Positions 7,623 to 16,463 of a stretch of DNA of 64,000 nucleotides are shown here, one piece after another. This DNA comes from Pseudomonas sp. CFBP13508 (GTDB taxonomy: Bacteria; Pseudomonadota; Gammaproteobacteria; Pseudomonadales; Pseudomonadaceae): positions 320,644 to 384,643 of the forward strand of contig NZ_QFZZ01000004.1 in assembly GCF_005233515.1 (NCBI RefSeq). The letters run 5' to 3'. Made by a program: the position numbers and the translations under genes. Position 1 is the first letter of the stretch. The number at the start of each line of letters is the position of its first letter. The notes under the pieces are model-generated. The model saw nothing but the letters and a program-made list of their open reading frames with translations. It was not told the origin of the DNA and did not search any database.

Positions 7623-8636
7623 ATGTTCGCTATCTCCCTGCGTCACGCCGTGGCGCTGACCTCTCTCGTCCTTGCCTGCACCGCTCACGCCAGCAGTTTC
7701 GATTGCACCAGCGCCGCCAGCAAAACCGAAAAAGCCATCTGCAGCGATCCCTACCTCTCAACCCTTGACGACAAGCTCGCCGAGCAATGGCGGACAACGC
7801 TGGGCAAAGTTGCCGATCCCAAGGCTCTGAAAACCGACCAACGCCAATGGCTGAAAAACCGCAACGCCTGCGGTGCCCTGAGCGCATGTCTGCGGCGCGA
7901 ATACCTGATGCGCCTCACCGAGCTCGAACACGCGGTTCAGCCCTTCAGTTGGGATGCCAACTGGCAACTGATCCCGCCCGGCACCTCGACCTCGGCGACG
8001 CTTGTCACCCAACGTCGTGATGCTACACATATCGCCATCGATATCTCGGCAGGCGAGGGCGCCAATTCCGGAGACTTGACTGGCGTTGCCATACTCACGG
8101 ATGGAACAGCCGTGTACGCCGAGGACGCCTGCAAACTCGCCTTCACGCCCATCAATGGCGTACTGAACGTCACGCAAACCGGTGTGGACTCCGACTGCGG
8201 CGGAGGCATGGGCGTGTATTACGCCGGTCGGTACGTTGCTTCCGAACAACCGCTGAAGCTGGATTACGATCTGCTCAGCCTCGGTCTGGCTCGCACGCCC
8301 GCAGAAGATCAGGCACTGCGTTCGCTGCTCAAGACTGACTACCAGAAACTCGTGGAAACCTCCGGTTCATTGCAGATCGGCGAGGCCTCAAAAGATGTGC
8401 CCGATGCTCAGGTGGTAGAAATGTGGATGCGTGGTCTGGGTGGCATCGGCATCCTGATGAGTGCCGACGACGCGCAGGTCTGGCTGATCTTCAAAAGCTA
8501 CGATGACCGCGGCAAGGAACATCTTCGTTACTACACCAATGCGCAGCAGTGGAAGCAGAAGCTCCCTGATGTTCTGCAAGCCTGGTATGAGCGCTTCAAA
8601 AACAATGGAACGTCGGAACTGGAATTCATGCCCTGA
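7623..8636 (+). CDS. Secreted protein with N-terminal LprI (DUF1311) domain
   Basis: The 337-residue precursor has a Sec signal peptide (MFAISLRHAVALTSLVLACTAHA, cleavage near residue 23). It is followed by a cysteine-rich LprI/DUF1311 segment: FDCTSAASKTEKAICSDP, then LDDKLAEQW, QRQWLKNRNACG and CLRREYLMRL. LprI-type domains can inhibit lysozyme, but many members have no tested function. The remaining 230 residues form a second domain with a DSDCGGGMGVYYAGRY motif that I do not recognise. The ATG at 7623 gives the signal peptide; the frame is open further upstream only through the REPIN. Confidence 0.8.
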   Translation: MFAISLRHAVALTSLVLACTAHASSFDCTSAASKTEKAICSDPYLSTLDDKLAEQWRTTLGKVADPKALKTDQRQWLKNRNACGALSACLRREYLMRLTELEHAVQPFSWDANWQLIPPGTSTSATLVTQRRDATHIAIDISAGEGANSGDLTGVAILTDGTAVYAEDACKLAFTPINGVLNVTQTGVDSDCGGGMGVYYAGRYVASEQPLKLDYDLLSLGLARTPAEDQALRSLLKTDYQKLVETSGSLQIGEASKDVPDAQVVEMWMRGLGGIGILMSADDAQVWLIFKSYDDRGKEHLRYYTNAQQWKQKLPDVLQAWYERFKNNGTSELEFMP

Positions 8637-8771
8637 CCATGCTCGAAGCTTCGATGCGAACTATTTTTTCCCTTCAGCCTTTTCATAATCGATTGCTGTC
8701 TCTAGAATCCGCCCGCTTCTGCGGTGGAGGCGCATTGCCATCATCTGGTAATCATCTAAGGGACGGACATC

Positions 8772-9407
8772 ATGCAATTCGGGAAAATGCTGGCGCTGGG
8801 GCTGGTTCTTGCGCTGGGCGGTTGTGCCAGTTTCACCAAAGACGAAGTGGCCCCGGTGACACTGCCGTCGATGGCCAACTACGCCAACAAGCCAAACGTC
8901 TACGTCGATTTCGACTTTTACCAGGGCGAACCGAAAAGTGCCTCGGCAGTGGAAGTGCCGCAAGCGCGCGATCAACTCAAGCCACAGCTGCAGAAGATTC
9001 TTGCCGATTCCGGACTGTTTGGTCGGGTCACGCTGGACGAATTCGAGAAACAGCCGGGTGACTACAGCCTGCGTCTGAAAATGTACAACCATCCACCGAA
9101 CGCCGGTTCCATGGTGCTGGCCTTCATCAGTGGTTTGAGCATGATGATCATCCCGGCCTACGGCAGCGATCAGTACACCCTGAGCCTGGAAGCGCAGGAT
9201 GGGCAGGGTCAGGCCGTGACGACGGCGAGCAACCACGACGCCGTGGGCACCTGGATCGGCATCTGGTTCATTCCGCTGATGGCCAACACGCCGAAGGACG
9301 CGGTGAACGACACCTTCACCCGTCAGGTCAATGCGCTGCTCAAGCAGATGGTTGATAACAACAACCTGAAGTACTCGGCACTGGACGCCGGTATTCCCCG
9401 GGCATGA
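8772..9407 (+). CDS. Lipoprotein of unknown function
   Basis: The 211-residue lipoprotein has lipobox LALGGC (Cys18) after MQFGKMLALGLVLALGG. The central part has a hydrophobic Gly/Met-rich stretch (GSMVLAFISGLSMMIIPAYG, about residues 114-133), unusual in a soluble mature domain. The protein faces the next lipoprotein gene (9448-9993) across a shared terminator. The two share the general plan of an alpha/beta domain with a conserved hydrophobic loop, but clear homology was not established. The function is unknown. Confidence 0.8.
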   Translation: MQFGKMLALGLVLALGGCASFTKDEVAPVTLPSMANYANKPNVYVDFDFYQGEPKSASAVEVPQARDQLKPQLQKILADSGLFGRVTLDEFEKQPGDYSLRLKMYNHPPNAGSMVLAFISGLSMMIIPAYGSDQYTLSLEAQDGQGQAVTTASNHDAVGTWIGIWFIPLMANTPKDAVNDTFTRQVNALLKQMVDNNNLKYSALDAGIPRA

Positions 9408-9411
9408 AGCC

Positions 9412-9442
9412 AAAAAAGAGCCGCAATCGCGGCTCTTTTTTT
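9412..9442. terminator. Bidirectional terminator between convergent lipoprotein genes
   Basis: The stem GAGCCGC/GCGGCTC with loop AATC is flanked by A6 on the left and T7 on the right, so it can serve both strands. Confidence 0.93.
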
Positions 9443-9447
9443 GTCGG

Positions 9448-9993
9448 TTACTTCAGCGCCTGGATAAATTTCGGATCGCTGTACAGCTCTTTGAGCAAAT
9501 CACGCAGCATCGGGTTGTAGGCGTTGACCGCGTTCGGGATCGCGATGAAACCGAAGAAGCTGCTGCTCCACTGGCTGCTGACATCTTTGGTCGCGTCGTA
9601 CACCACATCACTGCCGTTGAGCAGAGTGAAGCGTGCAGCGAGCTGGCCGTCGCCTGTGCCCATCCCGGCGGACAGGTTGTTTTTCACCACAAGAACCTTT
9701 AACTGACGCTGAGCCTGCGGGTCGAGCAGACCGGCCTTGCGCAGTTCTTCGGTGATGGCGTCCTGAATGTGCGCCGGGATGCTGCCGGACGGCGAGCGGA
9801 CAGGGTTGGCGCGAACTACCAGAGAACCTTCGCCTGATTCGGCGGTGACCTGCGGATTGCTGATCGCATTCAGAGGCGGGGTCTGCTTGAGCTTCTGAAC
9901 GTTTTCATAACTCGGCTCGTAGCGGGTCATGGTCATACCACAACCTTGCAGCAGCAGCGCCAGCATCGGGATCAACAGCAGAGACTTCTTCAC
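9448..9993 (-). CDS. Lipoprotein of unknown function
   Basis: The 181-residue lipoprotein starts with GTG at 9993 (KKSLLLIPMLALLLQGCGM; lipobox LLQGC). The GTG has AAGG about nine bases upstream and gives a compact signal peptide; the longer frame to 10056 adds an improbable leader. The mature domain contains IPAHIQDAITEELRKAGLL, reminiscent of outer-membrane lipoproteins that bundle a TolB-N-like alpha/beta domain, but I cannot name a family. The C-terminal FFGFIAIPNAVNAYNPMLRDLL is conserved-looking. No partner gene is evident. Confidence 0.8.
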   Translation of the reverse strand: MKKSLLLIPMLALLLQGCGMTMTRYEPSYENVQKLKQTPPLNAISNPQVTAESGEGSLVVRANPVRSPSGSIPAHIQDAITEELRKAGLLDPQAQRQLKVLVVKNNLSAGMGTGDGQLAARFTLLNGSDVVYDATKDVSSQWSSSFFGFIAIPNAVNAYNPMLRDLLKELYSDPKFIQALK

Positions 9994-10195
9994 GGCAATA
10001 CCTTGCACAGAACATAAGGGGGTGCGAATTATGGGCAGAGTGCCATCATTGAGCAATCAGGTTTTCCATTCCCAGCCCGCGCCAACCGATGTCAGTGTTT
10101 CACTGGCCCGAGGCCGAACAATTCCGTAACATTCGCCTCCCTCTTTTTTCGCGAAAACAGCGGCCGTGCTCGACGGCCGCTCTGTCAGGTAAGCC

Positions 10196-11641
10196 ATGAA
10201 ACCGATTCGTCTGCGCGCCGATGTCCTCGCCGGACTCACCACCTCGTTCGCCCTGTTGCCCGAATGCATTGCTTTCGCGCTGGTCGCGCATCTCAATCCG
10301 CTGATGGGCCTGTACGGCGCGTTCATCATTTGCACGCTGACAGCGTTGTTTGGCGGCCGACCGGGCATGGTTTCCGGTGCGGCGGGTTCGATGGCGGTGG
10401 TGATCGTCGCGCTGGTGGTGCAACACGGCGTGCAATATCTGCTGGCAACGGTGCTGCTCGGTGGTCTGATCATGATGGCGTTCGGGCTGTTGCGCTTGGG
10501 CAAACTGGTGCGCATGGTGCCGCATCCGGTGATGCTCGGTTTCGTCAACGGCTTGGCGATCATCATCGCCCTGGCGCAACTGGAGCATTTCAAAAGCGGC
10601 GAGCACTGGCTCAGCGGTACGCCGCTGTACCTGATGACCGGGCTGGTGCTGCTGACCATGGCCATCGTTTACATCCTGCCGCGCCTGACCAAAGCGGTGC
10701 CGCCGGCGCTGGTGGCGATCCTTGGCGTCGGCCTGCTGGTTTACCTGTTCGGCTTGCCGACCCGCACCCTCGGCGACATGGCGCACATCGCCGGCGGTCT
10801 GCCGACTTTCGCCATGCCGGACATTGCGTGGAGCCTGGAAACCCTGCGCATCATCGCCCCGTACGCGATCCTGATGGCGATGGTCGGCCTGCTGGAAACC
10901 CTGCTGACGCTGAACCTGACCGACGAAATCACCGAAACCCGTGGCTATCCGGATCGTGAGTGCGTGGCGCTCGGCGCGGCGAACATGGTGTCCGGCGCGT
11001 TCGGCGGCATGGGTGGTTGCGCGATGATCGGCCAGACCGTAATCAATCTCAGCTCCGGCGGGCGCGGGCGCATGTCTGGCGTGGTTGCCGGGGTGCTGAT
11101 TCTGTTGTTCATTCTGTTTCTGTCACCGCTGATCGAGCGTATTCCGCTCGCCGCGCTGGTCGGGGTGATGTTCGTGGTGTCGCAGCAGACCTTCGCCTGG
11201 GCTTCGTTGCGAGTGATCAACAAGGTGCCGCTGCACGATGTGCTGGTAATCATCGCCGTGACCACCATCACCGTGTTCACCGACCTGGCCACGGCCGTGC
11301 TGTGCGGGATCATCATCGCCGCGCTCAATTTCGCCTGGCAGCAGGCCCGCGAACTGTACGCCGATGAACATCTGGAAGCGGACGGCAGCAAGCTCTATCG
11401 CCTGCACGGCACGCTGTTCTTTGCCTCGACCACGCCGTTTCTCAACCAATTCGATCCGGCCAACGATCCGGCCAAAGTCACTCTCGACTGCCGACACCTG
11501 AGCTTTGTCGATTACTCGGCGATTGCCGCGTTGAAAACCCTGCGTGAGCGCTACGCCAAGGCTGGCAAGCATCTCCAGGTGTTTCATCTGTCGGAGCGCT
11601 GCAAAAAATTACTCAAGCGCGCCGGCGTCGATCACGACTGA
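10196..11641 (+). CDS. SulP family anion transporter with STAS domain
   Basis: This is a 481-residue inner-membrane SLC26/SulP transporter. Residues about 1-385 form the multi-helix core, starting DVLAGLTTSFALLPECIAFA and including SGAAGSMAVVIVALV and the ETLLTLNLTDEITETRG/GGMGGCAMIGQT helices. Residues about 395-480 are a cytoplasmic STAS domain (LYRLHGTLFFAST... LDCRHLSFVDYSAIAALKTL). Substrates in the family include sulfate, bicarbonate and dicarboxylates; the sequence does not decide. The gene ends in a 33-bp tail-to-tail overlap with the convergent hybrid kinase gene, so transcription of each may affect the other. Confidence 0.92.
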   Translation: MKPIRLRADVLAGLTTSFALLPECIAFALVAHLNPLMGLYGAFIICTLTALFGGRPGMVSGAAGSMAVVIVALVVQHGVQYLLATVLLGGLIMMAFGLLRLGKLVRMVPHPVMLGFVNGLAIIIALAQLEHFKSGEHWLSGTPLYLMTGLVLLTMAIVYILPRLTKAVPPALVAILGVGLLVYLFGLPTRTLGDMAHIAGGLPTFAMPDIAWSLETLRIIAPYAILMAMVGLLETLLTLNLTDEITETRGYPDRECVALGAANMVSGAFGGMGGCAMIGQTVINLSSGGRGRMSGVVAGVLILLFILFLSPLIERIPLAALVGVMFVVSQQTFAWASLRVINKVPLHDVLVIIAVTTITVFTDLATAVLCGIIIAALNFAWQQARELYADEHLEADGSKLYRLHGTLFFASTTPFLNQFDPANDPAKVTLDCRHLSFVDYSAIAALKTLRERYAKAGKHLQVFHLSERCKKLLKRAGVDHD

Positions 11642-13840
11642 AATCGCGGGCGTTGCATCCTTGAGCCAGGTCTTGCCGAGAATTCGCGAGACCTGTTCGG
11701 CGGAGTAGGGCTTGGCGAGAAATTCGAAACCTTCGTAACCGCTGCGGGCCAGTTCTTCGCTATAGCCAGAGGTCAGAATCACCGGCAGATCGGGACGGCG
11801 CTGGCGCAACTCCTTGGCCAATGCGACGCCGGTGATGCCCGGCATTACCACGTCGGAAAACACCGCATCGAACGCCATGGCATCGCCGCCGGCCAGTTGC
11901 AGGGCTTCTTCGGCGTTGGTCGCCCACGCGGTTTCATAGCCCAGGTCCTGAAGGATCTGGTTGGCGAAACGGCCGACGTCGAGATTGTCTTCGACCACCA
12001 GCACCCGGCGTTTTTCGCAGGCCGGCTGCACCTCGCCATCGTCCTCGGTATCGTCGAGTTCAGCCTCGTCCGCCGGCACTTGCGGCAAATACAAGGTGAA
12101 CTCAGTGCCTTGGCCAATCACGCTTGAAACATCGACGTTGCCACCCGATTGCTTGGCGAAGCCGAACACCTGCGACAGCCCCAGACCCGTGCCTTTGCCG
12201 ACAGCCTTGGTGGTAAAGAACGGTTCGAAGATGTGTTCGAGGGTGTGTGCGTCGATGCCGGCACCGGTGTCGGCCAAGGCAATCGACACGAAATGGCTGC
12301 TGGACCCAGCGTGGCCGCGAATCGGCGGCAGCGCTTTATGGCACTCCAGGCGCAATTTCAGCTCACCCTGACCATTCATGGCGTCGCGAGCGTTCAGGGC
12401 GATGTTGATCAACGCGGTTTCAAACTGACTGAGATCGACGCGGATGTAGCAGGGGTGATCCGGGCGCTCGACGCACACGTGAATCTGCGCGCCGGTGACC
12501 GATTCGAGCATCTCGCCGATGTTTGCCAAACGTTCGCCGGCGTCGACTACCTGCGGATTGAGCGGCTGACGGCGGGCGAAGGCGAGCAACTGGCTGGTCA
12601 GCTTGGAGGCGCGCTCGACCGTATCGGAAACCGCGCGCATGTAGCGCTGGCGGCGTTCTTCCGGGAGGTTGGGCTGGCGCAGAAAATCCACCGACGAGCG
12701 AATGATCGTCAGCAAATTGTTGAAATCGTGGGCCACGCCGCCGGTCAATTGGCCGATGGCTTCGAGCTTCTGCGACTGGCGCAGCGCCGACTCGGCCTGG
12801 GCCAGACGCAGGCTGCGCTCTTCGACCCGTTGCTCCAGCGTGGCATTGAGTTCGGCCAATGCAAGCAAGCCCTCGCGCACGTTGGCATCGGCGCGCACCC
12901 GTTCGATGTGCGCCCAGCAACGTTCGGTGACTTCGCTGAGCAGCGCCTGTTCGAAGCTCGACCAGACACGCGGCACTTTGTCGTGAATGGCCATTAACGC
13001 GGTAAGACGGCCTTGCTTGATCAGCGGCACGCAAATGGTGGCGGTGATGCCTATGCCCTGAAAGGTCGCTGATTCTTCCGGCGGCAATTCGCTGCGGTTG
13101 TCGTGGATCACCAAAGGTTGACCCGCGCGCAGAAGACGTACTGCTTTCTCGCCGAAATCGCGCAAACGGTAGTGGCCGACGATGCTCGGCGAACCCGGCG
13201 CTGCATAGTCGCCGCGAATGGTGAAACCATCTTCGTCGGCATCCATGTCGGCGTAGGCGCAATTGGACAGACGCAGTTGCTCGACCATCAGCCGCGTGCT
13301 TGCCGCCAGGATTGCTTGCGCATCCGTGGCATTGGTCACCGCTTCGCCGATGGCATCGAGGACGGCCAGGCGTCGGTTGAGATAAACGGTCTGGGTGGTC
13401 TCGGTGACGGTGTCGATCATGCCGACGACATTGCCGTGGGAGTCGCGAATCGGGCTGTAGCAAAAAGTGAAGAACGCCTGCTCCGGGCCTTTGCCGCGTT
13501 CGATCTGCAGAGCGAAGTTTTCGATGTAAGTGGCCTGGCCGGCGTACGCGGCCTCAGCAATCGGGCTGATCTCGTGCCAGGCTTCCTTCCAGATGTCGCT
13601 GAAAGGGCGTCCCAACGCGTGCGGCTTGTCGCCGAGAATCGGTACGAAGGCGTCGTTATAGAGTGTGATGAGTTGCGGGCCCCAGACGATCGCCTGAGGG
13701 AAATGCGAGGCGAGACTGAGCGAGACAGTGGTCTTGAGTACATCGGGCCAGTTTTCCAACGGGCCGAGGGGCGAATTTGCCCAGTCGTGACGGCGGATCT
13801 GCCCGGCCATCTCGCCGTTGTCTTGCAACCAGTCTGTCAT
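11609..13840 (-). CDS. Hybrid sensor histidine kinase with receiver domain
   Basis: This is a 743-residue soluble signalling kinase. In order it has a PAS-like domain (about 25-150), a GAF domain (about 165-325, with ATICVPLIKQGRLTALMAIH), a short coiled coil, HisKA with GGVAHDFNNLLT (phosphoacceptor His near 371), HATPase_c (ALINIALNARDAM; DTGAGI; TGLGLSQVFG), and a receiver domain with phospho-Asp near 663 (FSDVVMPG) and Lys in FLAKPY. The start at 13840 opens MTDWLQDNGEMAGQIRRHDW, as in light- or redox-sensing kinases of this architecture, but no chromophore Cys is evident. No membrane segment or adjacent response-regulator gene is seen, so it must signal elsewhere. Confidence 0.9.
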   Translation of the reverse strand: MTDWLQDNGEMAGQIRRHDWANSPLGPLENWPDVLKTTVSLSLASHFPQAIVWGPQLITLYNDAFVPILGDKPHALGRPFSDIWKEAWHEISPIAEAAYAGQATYIENFALQIERGKGPEQAFFTFCYSPIRDSHGNVVGMIDTVTETTQTVYLNRRLAVLDAIGEAVTNATDAQAILAASTRLMVEQLRLSNCAYADMDADEDGFTIRGDYAAPGSPSIVGHYRLRDFGEKAVRLLRAGQPLVIHDNRSELPPEESATFQGIGITATICVPLIKQGRLTALMAIHDKVPRVWSSFEQALLSEVTERCWAHIERVRADANVREGLLALAELNATLEQRVEERSLRLAQAESALRQSQKLEAIGQLTGGVAHDFNNLLTIIRSSVDFLRQPNLPEERRQRYMRAVSDTVERASKLTSQLLAFARRQPLNPQVVDAGERLANIGEMLESVTGAQIHVCVERPDHPCYIRVDLSQFETALINIALNARDAMNGQGELKLRLECHKALPPIRGHAGSSSHFVSIALADTGAGIDAHTLEHIFEPFFTTKAVGKGTGLGLSQVFGFAKQSGGNVDVSSVIGQGTEFTLYLPQVPADEAELDDTEDDGEVQPACEKRRVLVVEDNLDVGRFANQILQDLGYETAWATNAEEALQLAGGDAMAFDAVFSDVVMPGITGVALAKELRQRRPDLPVILTSGYSEELARSGYEGFEFLAKPYSAEQVSRILGKTWLKDATPAISVVIDAGALE

Positions 13841-13958
13841 GGGGTTCGTGTCTTTCCGGGCATTTGTCTGAGAACAAAGACCTGCGCACAGGCTGTTTGG
13901 TTTCAGCGCACCAGACACTGTTTGCGCTGCGAATTATTCTGACCTACATCATGGCAGC

Positions 13959-13997
13959 AAAAAACAGCGGTGGCGAAAAGAGCGTCTTTTCGCCACC
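13959..13997 (-). terminator. Terminator of the AhpD-like gene
   Basis: On the minus strand the stem GGTGGCGAAAAGA/TCTTTTCGCCACC (13969-13997) is followed, after CGCTG, by a run of six T (13964-13959). Confidence 0.75.
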
Positions 13998-14026
13998 GGT
14001 TTTATCCTCGGATCGTGAGCGACTGC

Positions 14027-14545
14027 TCAGGCCTCGACGGCCGGGAAGTCAATGTCGGTCAGCGCCGTGTTGTTCAGGTAGTTGGTCAATGTCTGCACGG
14101 CGACCAGGGCAATCACTTCGATGATCTTGCGGTCATCGATACCGGCAGCGCGAGCGGCGGCCAACTGTTCATCGCTCAAGTGGCCACGGGTTTCGGTCAG
14201 TTGGCGGGCGAGGGCGGCGTAGGCATTCAGTTCGCCATGACGTGCCGCGATGATGTCCTGCGCCGACAGCCCGGCTTTGCCGGCGAACACGGTGTGTGCG
14301 GACAGGCAATAGTCGCAACCGTTGACCTGCGAAGTGGCGAGGTAGATGGCTTCCTTCTCTTTGCCGCTCAATGAGGTCTTGCCGAGGATGGCCGAGGCTT
14401 GCAGGTAAGTGTCGAATGCAACCGGCGCCTGGGCGAGGGTGGTGAAGACGTTGGGCAGGAAGCCGATTTTTTTCTTTACGCCTTCCAGTGCGGGACGGGT
14501 GGCGTCGGTGGCGGTGTCGAGGCTGATTGCAGGGATGCGGCTCAT
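14027..14545 (-). CDS. AhpD-like / carboxymuconolactone decarboxylase family protein
   Basis: This 172-residue cytoplasmic protein belongs to the CMD/AhpD fold. It carries the redox-active CxxC (NGCDYCLSAHTVF, about residues 74-86) with the downstream His typical of alkylhydroperoxidase-like members, and FLPNVFTTLAQAPVAFDTYL at the N-terminus. Such proteins reduce peroxides or form thiol-disulfide relays. It starts at the ATG at 14545. It is divergent from an AraC-type regulator that begins 131 bases away, which suggests that regulator controls it. Peroxidase function is inference from the motif. Confidence 0.88.
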   Translation of the reverse strand: MSRIPAISLDTATDATRPALEGVKKKIGFLPNVFTTLAQAPVAFDTYLQASAILGKTSLSGKEKEAIYLATSQVNGCDYCLSAHTVFAGKAGLSAQDIIAARHGELNAYAALARQLTETRGHLSDEQLAAARAAGIDDRKIIEVIALVAVQTLTNYLNNTALTDIDFPAVEA

Positions 14546-14620
14546 GGTGATTCTCCGAAAATCCGCGGCGAAGTGCAGCGGCGATGGAGAGATCTTAGGG
14601 GCTGCCAATGGCGCTTTGGC

Positions 14621-14661
14621 GGCAAATCGTCGAGGATATGCGGCAGATCGTCCAGATATGC
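14621..14661. promoter_or_regulatory. Tandem direct repeats, candidate AraC-family operator
   Basis: Two adjacent near-identical copies, GGCAAATCGTCGAGGATATG (from 14621) and GGCAGATCGTCCAGATATGC (from 14642), repeat with a 21-base period. AraC-type dimers usually bind such direct repeats one or two helical turns apart. The site lies between the divergent AhpD-like and AraC genes and ends 15 bases before the AraC start. Binding is inferred. Confidence 0.6.
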
Positions 14662-14676
14662 CTTCGGGAGTCAGCC

Positions 14677-15492
14677 ATGGATCGCCTTTCCACATTACTC
14701 AGTCATTTCGGTGTGAACGCCGGCACCTTCCATAGCGGCGCGTTTTGCGGCGTGAGCGTTCACCAAGGCGAACCGGTCGGCCATGTGCATGTTCTGCAAG
14801 CCGGGGCGTTGCTGCTCAAACCGGGCAACGAGCGGGAAATTCGCCTGGAAGAACCGTCGCTGATTTTCTTTCCCCGGCCTTTCACTCACCGGATGTTTGC
14901 CGACGAGGCCATGGCCAGCCAGGTGGTGTGCGCCTCGCTGAGCTTCGACGGTGGCTCAGGCAATGCCCTGGCCGCCGCGTTACCGGACTATCTGGTATTG
15001 AAACTCACCGATATCCCGGAATTGCGCAGCACCCTTGACTGGCTGTTCAACGAAGCTTTTGAAGGGCATTGCGGGCGCGTGGCGGTGATGGATCGCCTGT
15101 TTGAATTGCTGGTGATTCTGCTGCTGCGCCATCTCATCGGCAGTCGTGATCAGCAACCGGGCATGATGGCCGGGCTGGCGGATCCGCGCGTGTCTCGCGC
15201 CTTGAACCTGATCCACGAGCAGCCGCACAAGCCTTGGAGTGTCGCTGATCTCGCTGCAGCGGCGAACCAGTCCCGCGCCGGTTTTGCCGAGCAGTTTCGC
15301 CGCGTGGTCGGGCAGACGCCGGCCGATTACCTGTTGAGCTGGCGCGTCAGTCTTGCGCAGAAACGCCTGCGTGAGGGCCGGCCGATTGCACTGATTGCCG
15401 AGGAGGTTGGATACGAAAGTCCGTCGGCGCTGGCCCGGGCGTTTCGGCGCAAGACCGGGCTCAGTCCTCGGCAATGGAAAGCCGAACACTGA
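14677..15492 (+). CDS. AraC-family transcriptional regulator with N-terminal cupin
   Basis: The 271-residue regulator has a cupin-like ligand domain (residues about 10-165) and a C-terminal AraC double helix-turn-helix (about 175-268: VADLAAAANQSRAGFAEQFRRVVGQ and IALIAEEVGYESPSALARAFRRK). The ATG at 14677 follows GGGAG at good spacing. Cupin-type AraC regulators are often next to the dehydrogenase, oxygenase or AhpD-like gene they control, and here the divergent AhpD-like gene is the likely target. The effector is unknown. Confidence 0.9.
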   Translation: MDRLSTLLSHFGVNAGTFHSGAFCGVSVHQGEPVGHVHVLQAGALLLKPGNEREIRLEEPSLIFFPRPFTHRMFADEAMASQVVCASLSFDGGSGNALAAALPDYLVLKLTDIPELRSTLDWLFNEAFEGHCGRVAVMDRLFELLVILLLRHLIGSRDQQPGMMAGLADPRVSRALNLIHEQPHKPWSVADLAAAANQSRAGFAEQFRRVVGQTPADYLLSWRVSLAQKRLREGRPIALIAEEVGYESPSALARAFRRKTGLSPRQWKAEH

Positions 15493-15495
15493 ACA

Positions 15496-16404
15496 TTACC
15501 TGGCGAATTTCTTCGCTCCGGCCACGCAAAGAATCACCCCCAGCGTGACGCCGAGCATGCCGACACTGACCTGCTCATGCAGCAACGTCGCCGCCAGTGC
15601 CAGACCAAAAAACGGCTGCAGCAACTGCAACTGCCCGACCGCTGCGATTCCACCTTGTGCCAGACCGCGATACCAGAACACGAAGCCGATCAGCATGCTG
15701 AACAGCGACACGTAAGCCAGGCACATCCACGCCGAAATGCTGATGCCGGCGAACGAGGCGGGCGCCAGCCACAGGCTCAGCACTGTCATCAGCGGTAACG
15801 ACAACACCAGCGCCCAACAGATCACCTGCCAGCCGCCGAGGCTGCGCGACAGTTTCGCGCCTTCGGCGTAACCGAGGCCGCAGGCGAGAATCGCCGCAAG
15901 CATCAGTAGATCCCCAATCGGCGAGGCGCTCAGTCCCTGGGACAGGGCGAAGCCAACCACCAATGCGCTGCCCAGGATCGAGAAGATCCAGAACACCGGC
16001 CGTGGCCGCTCACCGCCACGCAAGACACCAAACATCGCCGTGGCCAGCGGCAGCAATCCTACAAACACAATCGAATGCGCTGACGTTACGTGCTGCAATG
16101 CCAACGCGGTCAGCAGCGGAAAACCCAACACCACGCCCAGTGCCACAATCAACAGCGACAGCCACTGATGGCGCGACGGTCGCGGTTGCTTGAACAACAG
16201 CAGAAGTGCTACGGCCAGTGCGCCGGCGATCGCTGCTCGCACCACGGTCAGAAACACCGGATCGAATTCCAGCACCGCCAAACGTGTGGCCGGCAGCGAA
16301 CCGCTGAAAATCAGCACGCCGATAAAACCGTTGATCCAGCCGCTGGTTTTTTCCAGCGCCGGGTGGGCCGCAGTCGATGTTGTGTGCATGTCGGTCGCGC
16401 TCAA
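15496..16404 (-). CDS. EamA/DMT family transporter
   Basis: This is a 302-residue inner-membrane protein with two EamA repeats and about ten hydrophobic segments, for example INGFIGVLIFSGSLPATRLA, AIAGALAVALLLLF, and LLLAAILACGLGYAEGAKLS in the middle. DMT exporters of this type often release amino acids or metabolites. The gene stands back to back with a MocR-type regulator 59 bases away, a common pairing in which the regulator controls the exporter. The substrate is unknown. Its stop lies three bases from the AraC stop on the other strand. Confidence 0.9.
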   Translation of the reverse strand: MSATDMHTTSTAAHPALEKTSGWINGFIGVLIFSGSLPATRLAVLEFDPVFLTVVRAAIAGALAVALLLLFKQPRPSRHQWLSLLIVALGVVLGFPLLTALALQHVTSAHSIVFVGLLPLATAMFGVLRGGERPRPVFWIFSILGSALVVGFALSQGLSASPIGDLLMLAAILACGLGYAEGAKLSRSLGGWQVICWALVLSLPLMTVLSLWLAPASFAGISISAWMCLAYVSLFSMLIGFVFWYRGLAQGGIAAVGQLQLLQPFFGLALAATLLHEQVSVGMLGVTLGVILCVAGAKKFAR

Positions 16405-16463
16405 AAAGTGGCTTGTGTTGTCGTTATCCTAGGGTCGAGAATCAGCACAATCAAAAAATTGTC

